A stretch of DNA of 41,604 nt. Origin: Bauldia sp. GTDB lineage: Bacteria; Pseudomonadota; Alphaproteobacteria; Rhizobiales; Kaistiaceae. A model generated the notes under the pieces. The model saw only the letters and a program-made list of their open reading frames with translations, made no database searches and was not told the origin of the DNA. The translations under genes and the position numbers were made by a program. The stretch lies in the NCBI GenBank assembly GCA_020849325.1, contig JADLGL010000006.1, positions 1 through 41,604 on the forward strand, in the 5' to 3' direction. The stretch's first letter is position 1, and the number at the start of each line of letters is the position of its first letter. Of this stretch, positions 9,796-18,193 are shown one piece after another.

Positions 9796-10179
9796 TCATC
9801 GAACGACACGAACCTCGACCGGCGTCGAAAGGTTCGCCCATGCCCGGTCTGCCGTCAGTGCGGTTGCCCCGCGCTGATGAGCCAGAGCAAGGCATGCCCG
9901 GTCACCCAGCGACAGACCAGACGCCTTCGTTGCCGGTCTCAGTTCTGCCGAGATGAAGGCCTGCTCGGCATCGAAATCGACGACCCGCATGTTGATCAGG
10001 CCGAGCGACATGCGGACGGAGGCCTGATCGTACCCCCTGTCCACCAGACGGGCGCATGTCTCGGCCAGGTTCACCGCCGAGACCAGCGCAGGAGTATCGA
10101 GTTCCAGCACCGCCTGATGCCCGGGCTCTTCGAGGATCGCCGCCAGTACGACTGAGGCGTCGAGCACGACGTCCGTCAT
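9796..10179 (-). CDS. PIN-domain toxin, VapC-like ribonuclease
   Basis: This 127-residue protein is a PIN-domain nuclease that would cleave RNA when released from its antitoxin. The acidic metal-binding residues are at D7 (VVLDASVVLA), E40 (NLAETCARL), D93 (SLGDRACLALA) and D111 (LTADRAWANL). The length and this spacing fit the VapC family. Its ATG overlaps the antitoxin stop in an ATGA, the classic arrangement of type II modules. It sits inside the suf operon, between sufB and the genes leading to sufC. The RNA target is unknown. Confidence 0.88.
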   Translation of the reverse strand: MTDVVLDASVVLAAILEEPGHQAVLELDTPALVSAVNLAETCARLVDRGYDQASVRMSLGLINMRVVDFDAEQAFISAELRPATKASGLSLGDRACLALAHQRGATALTADRAWANLSTPVEVRVVR

Positions 10180-10661
10180 TCGCCGGCTCCTTCGCGGCGC
10201 CGTTCCGCCAGGAGGTCGTCGACGAGGGAAGCCCCGTCGGGAACGAACCTCGCCGCTATTTCGTGTGCGCGCCGGAGCGCGCCACGGCGCGAGAGGATTT
10301 CGATGCGACCGTCGCTCGCGCTGACGTAAACCGGCTCGCCACCCGCGATGCCGGCCAGCCTGGCCAGTTCGTCCGGGATCTGGATCCTGCCGGCGGCATC
10401 CATTGCCATCCACCGCGCGTCTGCGATGGACGGATCACCGGTGGTCGCTTCGCTGTGGGCATGCGTTGCGGCCGGCGCCGCATTGCTCAACGTGTGCATG
10501 CCGTTGCGCACGAGGACATTGCGGGCGTGCTGGTAGCGGATACCCAGATAGCGAGCGATTTCCGCCGTCGTCGCGCCCTGCCGAGCCCGCGCGCGAATCT
10601 TGTCGGACTTGGTGACAAGGCTATCCGTTACACTATCAAAATCACTGTTGGCCACTGGCAT
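10176..10661 (-). CDS. Antitoxin with HTH and AbrB-like domains (VapB-like)
   Basis: This 161-residue protein precedes the PIN toxin. It appears to carry two DNA-binding regions. The first is an N-terminal helix-turn-helix (about 22-54, TTAEIARYLGIRYQHARNVLV), and the second an SpoVT/AbrB swapped-hairpin (about 85-125, MDAAGRIQIPDELARLAGI...VSASDGRIEIL). The C-terminal helix ASLVDDLLAERRREG (144-158) is the kind that plugs a PIN toxin's active site. Most VapB-type antitoxins are 70-90 residues with one DNA-binding domain, so this is a long form. A consensus promoter and nested palindromes lie just upstream, consistent with autorepression. The ATG at 10661 has only a weak ribosome site. Confidence 0.85.
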   Translation of the reverse strand: MPVANSDFDSVTDSLVTKSDKIRARARQGATTAEIARYLGIRYQHARNVLVRNGMHTLSNAAPAATHAHSEATTGDPSIADARWMAMDAAGRIQIPDELARLAGIAGGEPVYVSASDGRIEILSRRGALRRAHEIAARFVPDGASLVDDLLAERRREGAGE

Positions 10662-10677
10662 ACGGACACCGTTTTGA

Positions 10678-10738
10678 TTGTTGATAGTCCGATTTATATC
10701 CGGCTGGTCCGGATAGTGTCAATCGATTATATCAACAA
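10678..10738. promoter_or_regulatory. Nested inverted repeats, likely antitoxin operators
   Basis: An outer inverted repeat TTGTTGATA (10678-10686) / TATCAACAA (10730-10738) surrounds an inner one, ATCCGG-N5-CCGGAT (10698-10714), and both are centred within two bases of each other. The inner repeat fills the spacer between the -35 and -10 hexamers and the outer one flanks the promoter. Two different palindromes for an antitoxin with two DNA-binding domains suggests one per domain, which is inference. Confidence 0.65.
10693..10722 (-). promoter_or_regulatory. Consensus promoter of the toxin-antitoxin pair
   Basis: On the minus strand a perfect -35 TTGACA (10717-10722) and a -10 TATAAA (10693-10698) are separated by 18 bases. 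Transcription would begin about 25 bases before the antitoxin ATG. It is the strongest promoter match I noted in the window and begins only 18 bases past the sufB stop codon. It could also feed transcription into the downstream membrane genes and sufCDS-T-A. Confidence 0.75.
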
Positions 10739-10739
10739 C

Positions 10740-12206
<1,467 letters not shown>

Positions 12207-12259
12207 TCGCTACCCCATCCACAGCGGCTTCAAGGGCCGCGGGCGAGTATGACGGCTGG

Positions 12260-13435
12260 TCAGGCCGCCTTCCCTTGCGCCGCACGGATGCGGCCGACCA
12301 CGCGTTTCCACGCGATTTGGAACATATCTAGGTCGTTTTCCGTCGTTTCCCAACCGAAACTGACGCGGACCGCCCCCCGCGCGACGGAATTGGGCACTCC
12401 CATGGCCGCCAGAACGTGGCTCGGGCCGACCTTTCCCGAAGAGCAGGCGGCGCCTGACGAAAGGGAAATCCCTTCCAGATCAAGGCCGATGACGAGCGTC
12501 TCGGCGGGAATTCCGGGCACCGCGACGGCGAGCGTCTGCGGCAATCGGTCCGCAGCCGCGGAGAACGCCACGAGACCGGGCGTGGCCGCGCCGAGATCGG
12601 CCAGAAGCCGGTCGCGCCAGCCGCGCCAGATCGGCGGGACGGTAGCCAGCCCGCGCCGCGCGGCATCGGCGGCGGCGGCGAAGCCGGCGATCGCGGCGAC
12701 GTTCTCGGTCCCTGCCCGCGCGCCGCGCTCCTGCCGGCCACCGGTGACGAGGGGCCGCGGAACGATGTCCTCCGACCGCGCGACGATCGCGCCAGCGCCC
12801 TGCGGACCGCCGATCTTGTGGGCCGACAGGGTGAGGAAATCGGCGCCGAGCGCGGCGACGGCAACGGGAATGCGACCGCCCGCCTGGGCGGCATCGGAGT
12901 GGGTGATCGCCCCGTGCCGGCGCGCAAGTTCCGTCACCGCCGCAACGGAGTTGATGGTGCCGGTCTCGTTGTTGGCCAGCATCACCGAAACCATCGCCCG
13001 CTGCCCGGCGTCGCGAAGCGTGCCGAGCCGCAAAGCGAGGGCCACGAGGTCGATACGCCCCTCGGTGTCCACGGGGATCGTCTCGACGGCATCGGCGGTG
13101 AACCGCCCGCCGGCGAGGACGGACGGATGCTCGGTGGCGCCGACGAGAAGGCGGTCGATGCGAAGCGGGCGGCCCCCTTCGGCGAAATCGGGGGTCAGCA
13201 CCGTGGCGTTCGCCTCCGAGCCGCCGCTGGTGAAGGTGACGCGCCGGGGATCGGCGCCGACCAGCGCCGCGACCGAGGCGCGCGCGGCCTCCACCCTGCC
13301 GCGCGCAAGACGCCCCTCGGAGTGCACCGAGGAGGCATTTCCCGCGGCGCCGAGCGCCGCGATCATCGCCGCGCGGGCCTCCGGGCGCAGCGGCGCCCCG
13401 GCATTGTAATCGAGATAGACACGCGTTGGTGTCAC
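12260..13435 (-). CDS. Cysteine desulfurase, NifS/IscS-like (group I)
   Basis: This is the first gene of the suf operon, a PLP-dependent desulfurase of 391 residues. It has VYLDYNAGAPLRPEA (6-20), ATEHPSVL (100-107), NNETGT (155-160), SDAAQAGGRIP (180-190), the PLP lysine K207 in LSAHKIGGPQG, and the persulfide cysteine C331 in the group I loop SSGAACSSG. The GTG at 13435 is chosen because GGAAAGG lies 11 bases upstream and family members begin a few residues before VYLDYNA. A longer ATG/GTG start would add an unlikely Ser/Pro-rich stretch. It provides a second desulfurase next to SufS; relatives often have both. Confidence 0.93.
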   Translation of the reverse strand: MTPTRVYLDYNAGAPLRPEARAAMIAALGAAGNASSVHSEGRLARGRVEAARASVAALVGADPRRVTFTSGGSEANATVLTPDFAEGGRPLRIDRLLVGATEHPSVLAGGRFTADAVETIPVDTEGRIDLVALALRLGTLRDAGQRAMVSVMLANNETGTINSVAAVTELARRHGAITHSDAAQAGGRIPVAVAALGADFLTLSAHKIGGPQGAGAIVARSEDIVPRPLVTGGRQERGARAGTENVAAIAGFAAAADAARRGLATVPPIWRGWRDRLLADLGAATPGLVAFSAAADRLPQTLAVAVPGIPAETLVIGLDLEGISLSSGAACSSGKVGPSHVLAAMGVPNSVARGAVRVSFGWETTENDLDMFQIAWKRVVGRIRAAQGKAA

Positions 13436-13644
13436 GGCGGCAACGGCCTTTCCAGCACAAGGAATGCTTGAATTCGGTGCTGTGGATCGTGATATGAACG
13501 GCGCCCGAGACCCCGGATCAACACTCGAATTACCTGAAATCGTTCCAACCGCTAGAGACCCGCGCCATCCGGGTGTCAAGCCGCCCCCAGGGCTTTGCCA
13601 GCCTGCCGGGTTTTGCTCGACAGCGGGTCTCGCAGGAGCCGTTC
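13436..13644. promoter_or_regulatory. Divergent promoter region of the suf operon and the hydrolase gene
   Basis: This gap of about 210 bases lies between the first suf gene (-) and the hydrolase (+). No gene encoding an Rrf2-type (IscR/RirA) regulator is present here. It contains an imperfect palindrome GAAT-N6-ATTC near 13462-13475. I could not find a TGA-N9-TCA iron-responsive (IRO) box or a clear -35/-10 pair by eye. Confidence 0.4.
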
Positions 13645-14316
13645 ATGCCTGAAGTCGTCTTCACCGGTCCTGCCGGCCGTCTCGAAGGGCGCTACCAGCC
13701 CGCCAAGACGCGGAACGCGCCGATCGCCATCGTCCTCCATCCGCACCCGCAGTTCGGCGGGACGATGAACAACCAGATCGCCTATCAGCTGTTCTACATG
13801 TTCGCGCGCCGCGGCTTTGCGGTCCTGCGCTTCAATTTCCGCGGCGTCGGGCGGAGCCAGGGCGCCTTCGACCACGGCACGGGCGAACTGTCGGACGCCG
13901 CAGCGGCGCTCGACTGGGCGCAGACCGTCCACCCCGAGGCCGCCGGCTGCTGGGTCGCGGGGTTCTCGTTCGGCGCCTGGATCGGCATGCAGCTCCTGAT
14001 GCGCCGTCCGGAGATCGCCGGCTTCATCTCGATTGCCCCGCCGGCGAACCTTCACGACTTCACCTTCCTCGCCCCCTGCCCGTCGTCCGGCCTCATCATC
14101 CACGGCGACCAGGACAAGGTGGTGCCGCCGAAGGACGTCCAGACGCTCGTCGACAAGCTGAAGACGCAGAAGGGCATCAAGATCGAGCACACGATCATGA
14201 AGGGCGCGAACCACTTCTTCGAGGACCGCGTCGACCAGCTGATCGAGCTCTGCGGCAACTATCTCGACATGCGCATCGCGCAGGACGCCGAGGCGGCGGC
14301 GGCCGAGGCGGACTAG
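13645..14316 (+). CDS. Alpha/beta hydrolase
   Basis: This 223-residue single-domain hydrolase has an oxyanion region IVLHPHPQFGGTMNN, the nucleophile elbow GFSFGAW (Ser near residue 108), an acid in HGDQDKVVPP and a catalytic-type His in KGANHFFEDR. The substrate is unknown. A gene of this type commonly lies divergent to the NifS-like/sufB operon in alphaproteobacteria, by general recollection. The ATG at 13645 has GGAG seven bases upstream; an upstream in-frame start would add unconserved sequence. A 7-bp stem-loop follows the stop. Confidence 0.88.
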   Translation: MPEVVFTGPAGRLEGRYQPAKTRNAPIAIVLHPHPQFGGTMNNQIAYQLFYMFARRGFAVLRFNFRGVGRSQGAFDHGTGELSDAAAALDWAQTVHPEAAGCWVAGFSFGAWIGMQLLMRRPEIAGFISIAPPANLHDFTFLAPCPSSGLIIHGDQDKVVPPKDVQTLVDKLKTQKGIKIEHTIMKGANHFFEDRVDQLIELCGNYLDMRIAQDAEAAAAEAD

Positions 14317-14333
14317 GGTCTATACCCAAGTTG

Positions 14334-14355
14334 AAGTGGCGGTATTCTGCCACTT
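14334..14355 (+). terminator. Candidate terminator after the hydrolase gene
   Basis: AAGTGGC (14334-14340) pairs with GCCACTT (14349-14355) across an 8-base loop, starting 18 bases after the stop codon. It is followed by only a short T run, so termination efficiency is uncertain. Confidence 0.45.
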
Positions 14356-14356
14356 T

Positions 14357-14512
14357 GAACCTCCCCTTGCGGGAGGCGGAAGGCGGCAAGCGGAGCGCCG
14401 CCACCTTCGGACGGGGGGCGCTGATTCGAGGGGCGCGCCCGCCGGAGGGGCTACCCCCGCCCGAACCGGCGAAGGGCCGGTTCGACCTCGTCGCAAGGGG
14501 GAGGTTCAGCGC
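14357..14512. repeat. GC-rich palindromic intergenic repeat, copy A
   Basis: The element begins with GAACCTCCCCTTGC (14357-14370) and ends with GCAAGGGGGAGGTTC (about 14498-14512), which are near-perfect inverted ends differing by one base. Inside is a stem CGAACCGGC / GCCGGTTCG near 14462-14484. A compact relative lies at about 15963-16010 and shares both modules. It contains no gene and resembles REP/MITE-like palindromic units seen between genes in GC-rich alphaproteobacteria. Confidence 0.55.
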
Positions 14513-14635
14513 CGAACGAGGCTAACCCCCGGTGTTGCGGTGCCGCAACAAGGCGTGGATCTTCGTCCGGTAGCGCACTGATCAAGTGCCCGTGTGGTAT
14601 GGACAACCTTCTTCTGGCGAAACGGGGGTGGTCCA

Positions 14636-15190
14636 ATGAACCTTTCCAGGCGGATTGCGGCTGGCGTCGCCGCCGCGGTCCTTGCGTTTTCTGCATCGTC
14701 GGCGATGGCCGCCGATATCCAGCCGGTCATCCCGGCCCAGCCGCCCGTAGTGGTAGTTCCGCCGCCGGCGCCTGGCTTCGACTGGAAGGGCGTCTACGTC
14801 GGCGCCTTCGTCACGCTCGAGTTCGACACCGATCCGCCGGGGGTATACGCATTCGCTGTCGGCGGACAGGTCGGCTTCAACATCGTGCGCGGGAAGTTCC
14901 TGTTCGGACCGCAGCTCCGCGTCGGCTACTTCCGCCCCGAGCCCGCGTACTTCGTGACGCTCGGCCCACGCGCCGGCGTTCTCCTCGGGGCGCAACAGCG
15001 TCTGCTGGTCTACGCGGCGGCGAGCATCGGCTACGTTACATTCCCCGAGCTCTTCTACACGGCCGGTGGTGGCGTCGAGTTCGGCATCGGCGAGCGATTC
15101 TCGGTCTTCGGCGAGACCCGCCTCTTCAGTTTCAGCGGCGGCGACTGCTGCGGCGTCATCATGACGACAGGCGCGAACTTCCACTTCTAG
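14636..15190 (+). CDS. Small outer-membrane beta-barrel protein (paralogue 1)
   Basis: This 184-residue protein has a clear Sec signal peptide (NLSRRIAAGVAAAVLAFSASSAMA, cleavage near 25), then a Pro/Val-rich linker (PAQPPVVVVPPPAP) and a series of alternating strands beginning DWKGVYVGAF. It ends in NFHF, the aromatic C-terminus expected of outer-membrane barrels. It resembles the small porin-like proteins of Rhizobiales that begin with W-G-x-Y-x-G, but is unusually short. A Cys-Cys pair (GDCCG) precedes the last strand. The ATG at 14636 follows GGGGGTGG. A close paralogue lies immediately downstream. Confidence 0.78.
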   Translation: MNLSRRIAAGVAAAVLAFSASSAMAADIQPVIPAQPPVVVVPPPAPGFDWKGVYVGAFVTLEFDTDPPGVYAFAVGGQVGFNIVRGKFLFGPQLRVGYFRPEPAYFVTLGPRAGVLLGAQQRLLVYAAASIGYVTFPELFYTAGGGVEFGIGERFSVFGETRLFSFSGGDCCGVIMTTGANFHF

Positions 15191-15213
15191 TCCGCCGCGC
15201 CTCGCGACCGTTG

Positions 15214-15237
15214 AAGGCCCCGCCTCGGCGGGGCCTT
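15214..15237 (+). terminator. Intrinsic terminator after outer-membrane paralogue 1
   Basis: AAGGCCCCGCC (15214-15224) pairs with GGCGGGGCCTT (15227-15237), a perfect GC-rich stem followed by TTCTCGTT. It lies 24 bases after the stop codon. It separates the two paralogous genes into independent transcripts. Confidence 0.85.
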
Positions 15238-15381
15238 TTCTCGTTGGTGCCGTCGCCCATCGTTGCGCTCATGTGTTGCAGCGTGGCAACGGTCCACAGA
15301 AAGCTGAGGAATGCTGGGCAGCGCGCGATTTCCCCCTGTGGTACCAACGGGTTCCATTCCTGATCCGACGGGGCGCGTCGC

Positions 15382-15942
15382 ATGAAAACCCAAAAGAGAA
15401 TCCTCGCCGGGCTTGCCGGATCGGCGCTGATGATTTCGGCCTCGTCGGCGCTCGCCGCCGATGTTCCGCCGATCATGCCGGCGCAGCCGCCCGTTGTGGT
15501 GGTTCCGCCGCAGGCCGGGTTCGACTGGAAGGGCCCCTATGCCGGCGCCTTCCTCACAGTCGACATCCTTACCGACCCGTTCGAAGTCGGCATTTCCGCC
15601 GCGGGCGGGCAGGTCGGCTTCAACATCGTCCGCGGCTCGTTCCTGTTCGGTCCGCAGCTCCGCCTCGGCGTCTACGTGCCCGAATCCGATTTCCTCGTGG
15701 CGGGCGGTCCCCGCGTCGGCGTGATCTTCGGCGCGGAGGACCGGATTCTCGTCTACGCCGCGGCGAGCTTCGGCTGGATTCCGAATGCCCCCGATCCCGG
15801 CACGCTCTACACCTTCGGCGGCGGCGTCGAGGTCGGCCTCGGCGAGCGGTTCTCGATCTTCGCCGAAGCCCGCGCGCTCGGCGTTCCCACGATCGGCTGC
15901 TGCGGCATGCTCGTCACCACGGGTGGCAACTTCCACTTCTAG
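15382..15942 (+). CDS. Small outer-membrane beta-barrel protein (paralogue 2)
   Basis: This 186-residue paralogue is strongly similar to the preceding gene across its length. It shares the signal peptide ending SSALAAD, the linker PAQPPVVVVPP, DWKGPYAGAF, GGQVGFNIVRGSFLFGPQLR, ILVYAAAS, GERFSIFAE, and a Cys-Cys pair (IGCCG) before the last strand, with the same C-terminal NFHF. The proteins differ mainly in surface-loop positions. Tandem duplication is the simplest explanation. The ATG at 15382 lies after GACGGGGCGCG, a weak ribosome site. Confidence 0.78.
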   Translation: MKTQKRILAGLAGSALMISASSALAADVPPIMPAQPPVVVVPPQAGFDWKGPYAGAFLTVDILTDPFEVGISAAGGQVGFNIVRGSFLFGPQLRLGVYVPESDFLVAGGPRVGVIFGAEDRILVYAAASFGWIPNAPDPGTLYTFGGGVEVGLGERFSIFAEARALGVPTIGCCGMLVTTGGNFHF

Positions 15943-15962
15943 GTGGGCTTTGCCGACGACTC

Positions 15963-16011
15963 GAACCTCCTACCGCGGGGAGGTCCGACCGGCGATTTGC
16001 CGGTTCGGGGG
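15963..16011. repeat. GC-rich palindromic repeat, copy B, probable terminator
   Basis: This copy contains GAACCTCC-N6-GGGGAGGT followed by CGACCGGC-GATTT-GCCGGTTCG, two adjacent stem-loops. The same modules occur in the copy at 14357-14512. Lying between convergent genes (outer-membrane paralogue 2 and the antiporter), it may terminate both. Confidence 0.55.
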
Positions 16012-16060
16012 GCACCGGTAATCGGCGACGCGCCGTCCAGGCGCCGAGAGCCCGTGTCCG

Positions 16061-17938
16061 CTAGATTCCTTCGCCCTGGCTGGGCGCCGGGCCGGCGGTG
16101 TCGGTGCCGGCGGCGGGGGGCGATGGTGGCGTCGGCATCGGCGCCGGCGCGTGGCGGCGCCTGAGCGGGCGTGCGATCCTGGCGATCAGCGCGGCGCTCC
16201 GCGGCGGCAGCGACACGATCGGACGCGCCGCCTCCGGTTCGACGCCGAGGCCGACCTCGGTGACGTTGTGCGAGGCATCGACGGCCCGGACGATGAGGTC
16301 GAAGCGGCCGAGGCCGACGCGGTCGCCCGGCTCGACGCTGCCGTAGAGTCGGCGGCGCAGGAACTCGCGGAGCGTCATGTCGGCCTCGCCGGGCGGTATT
16401 TCGGCCTCGTACATCGCCGCGACGTCGGCGAGCCGCGCCGACGGATCGAGCGGGAACTCGCCATAGAGCTGCGGATCGAAAGCGCTCTCGGCCGGGCCGG
16501 CGAAGAGCTGGTCGAGGAGCGGCAGGTAGCTCGTCGCCGTGACGATGTAGACCTGGTCGCCGGCATGGATGCGCCCGGCGGTGTGGGGCCGGAGGGAGCG
16601 CCCGTCGCGGATGATCAGCGACGGACGGGCCCAGCGCGGGATGCGCTCGCCCCGCGCGACGCGGCTGTCGGGGTGGACGCGGTAGCCGACGATCTCGTGA
16701 TCGCCGCCGCCGGGGAGTTCGAGTTCCGTGCGGTGGAGCGGCCCGTGCTGGGGCGGGACGATGAGCCCGAGCCGGCGCGCGACGAAGCCGATCGACCAGC
16801 CCTGAATGAGGAGCGACACCACCACCACGACGAACGCCACGTTGAAGTAGAGGTGGCCCTCCGGAAGGCCCGCGACGATCGGCACGATGCCGAGGAGAAT
16901 CGACACCGCGCCGCGGAGACCCACCCAGGAGGTGAACCAGACCTCCCGGCCGCTGTAGCGGAACGGCGCGAGGCTGAGCCACACCGCGACCGGGCGCGCG
17001 ACGAGCATCAGGAAGGCCGCAAGGCCGATGGCGGGCCAGAGGATCTCGGGGAACTCCGACGGGCTCGCGAGGAGGCCGAGCGTCAGGAACATCGCGATCT
17101 GGCTGAGCCAGGTCAGCGCCTGGCTGAACTTCCGCAGTCCCATCGCGTGGCGCATCCGCGAATTCCCCGCGAAGAGGCCGGCGATGTAGACGGCGAGGAA
17201 GCCGCTGCCATGGAGGAGCGCGGTCGCGCCGAAGACGGCGAGCGCCAGCGACAGGAAGATGATCGGATAGAGGCCGGTGTCGAGGTCGGTCCGGTCGATG
17301 ATCAGCCGGATCAGGTAGCCGCCGAGGAGGCCCATGGCCGTGCCGATGCCGACCTCGATGGCGAGATCGGCGAGGAGATGGAGCGCCGGATTGCCCTCCC
17401 CCTCGAGCACGAGTTCGACGAGGCTGATCGTCAGGAGGATCGCCATCGGGTCGTTGCTGCTCGATTCCACTTCGAGCGTCGCCCGCATCCGTTCACGAAG
17501 GTTGATGCCGCCGGCGCGCAGGAGGAAGAACACCGCCGCCGCGTCCGTGGAGCTGACGATGGCGCCGAGGAGGAAGGATTTCAGCCAGTCGAGCGCGAAC
17601 AGATAGTGCGCGCCGAGGCCGACGAGGCCGGTGGTGAGGAGGACGCCGACCGTCGCCAGGGACGCCGCGGGCAGGGCGGCCGCCTTCAGGGTGTGGAAGG
17701 GCGTACTGAAGCCGGAATCGAACAGGATCAGCGCCAGCGCGATCGTGCCGATGAAATAGGCGGCCGGGGCATTGTCGAACTCGATGCCGAGGCCGTCCTC
17801 GCCCGCGCCGAGGCCGAGAACGAGGAACACCAGGAGCAGCGGCGCGCCGATGCGGAAGCTGATGACGCTGGTGAAGATCGCCACGGTCACGAGCACCGCA
17901 CCGATCAGAATCGCCAGGTTCATCGCCGTCAGCGACAT
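16061..17938 (-). CDS. Cation/proton antiporter, CvrA/YcgO (NhaP2) family
   Basis: This 625-residue inner-membrane antiporter (CPA1 type) would exchange K+ or Na+ for H+. About 12 hydrophobic segments fill residues 5-395, with the family core SSTDAAAVFFLL, EVESSSNDPMAI and SWVGLRGAVSILLGIVP. A cytoplasmic region follows. It has a TrkA-C-like segment (HEIVGYRVHPDS...AGDQVYIVT) and then a CorC-type transporter-associated domain (MTLREFLRRRLYGSVEPGDRVGLGRFDLIVRAVD). It ends in a Pro/Ala-rich tail. This three-part layout marks YcgO/CvrA rather than NhaP1. The ion specificity cannot be read from the sequence. It is divergent from tyrS. Confidence 0.88.
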   Translation of the reverse strand: MSLTAMNLAILIGAVLVTVAIFTSVISFRIGAPLLLVFLVLGLGAGEDGLGIEFDNAPAAYFIGTIALALILFDSGFSTPFHTLKAAALPAASLATVGVLLTTGLVGLGAHYLFALDWLKSFLLGAIVSSTDAAAVFFLLRAGGINLRERMRATLEVESSSNDPMAILLTISLVELVLEGEGNPALHLLADLAIEVGIGTAMGLLGGYLIRLIIDRTDLDTGLYPIIFLSLALAVFGATALLHGSGFLAVYIAGLFAGNSRMRHAMGLRKFSQALTWLSQIAMFLTLGLLASPSEFPEILWPAIGLAAFLMLVARPVAVWLSLAPFRYSGREVWFTSWVGLRGAVSILLGIVPIVAGLPEGHLYFNVAFVVVVVSLLIQGWSIGFVARRLGLIVPPQHGPLHRTELELPGGGDHEIVGYRVHPDSRVARGERIPRWARPSLIIRDGRSLRPHTAGRIHAGDQVYIVTATSYLPLLDQLFAGPAESAFDPQLYGEFPLDPSARLADVAAMYEAEIPPGEADMTLREFLRRRLYGSVEPGDRVGLGRFDLIVRAVDASHNVTEVGLGVEPEAARPIVSLPPRSAALIARIARPLRRRHAPAPMPTPPSPPAAGTDTAGPAPSQGEGI

Positions 17939-18067
17939 TCACTCAGCCCTGCAAGAACAATCCGCTTTTGTACTGTCTCCCCTAAGGGATGACGGCCGCA
18001 AGGCGCGGTGTCGTCTTTTCCGCGGCGCGGCCCCCAGACGCGGCGCGATGTCGCCGGGCGACGCCGA

Positions 18068-18094
18068 GCGTGATCCGTTCGGGTCGGATCACGC
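18068..18094. promoter_or_regulatory. Perfect 10-bp stem-loop in the antiporter/tyrS divergent region
   Basis: GCGTGATCCG (18068-18077) pairs exactly with CGGATCACGC (18085-18094) across a 7-base loop, 99 bases before the tyrS ATG. It lacks a T run, so it is not an ordinary terminator. It could be a protein-binding palindrome or a leader-RNA hairpin of either divergent gene. The rest of 17939-18193 shows no gene. Confidence 0.5.
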
Positions 18095-18193
18095 CCGCCG
18101 CCCGGTTCCTTGATGGAGCGACGCCGGCCAAATCGACGGGCCGCCGCCAGGCTGCTAAAGAGCCGCCCATTCCCCGCCGAAGGAGAAGCGCCG

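Noticed and set aside
13436-13644. Iron-responsive RirA/Irr/Fur box for the suf operon
   Set aside because: No TGA-N9-TCA or other recognised consensus was found by eye; the GAAT-N6-ATTC palindrome is too weak to name.
17939-18193. T-box or tRNA-responsive leader before tyrS
   Set aside because: No T-box sequence is present, and T-boxes are not typical of alphaproteobacteria; only a plain stem-loop is visible.
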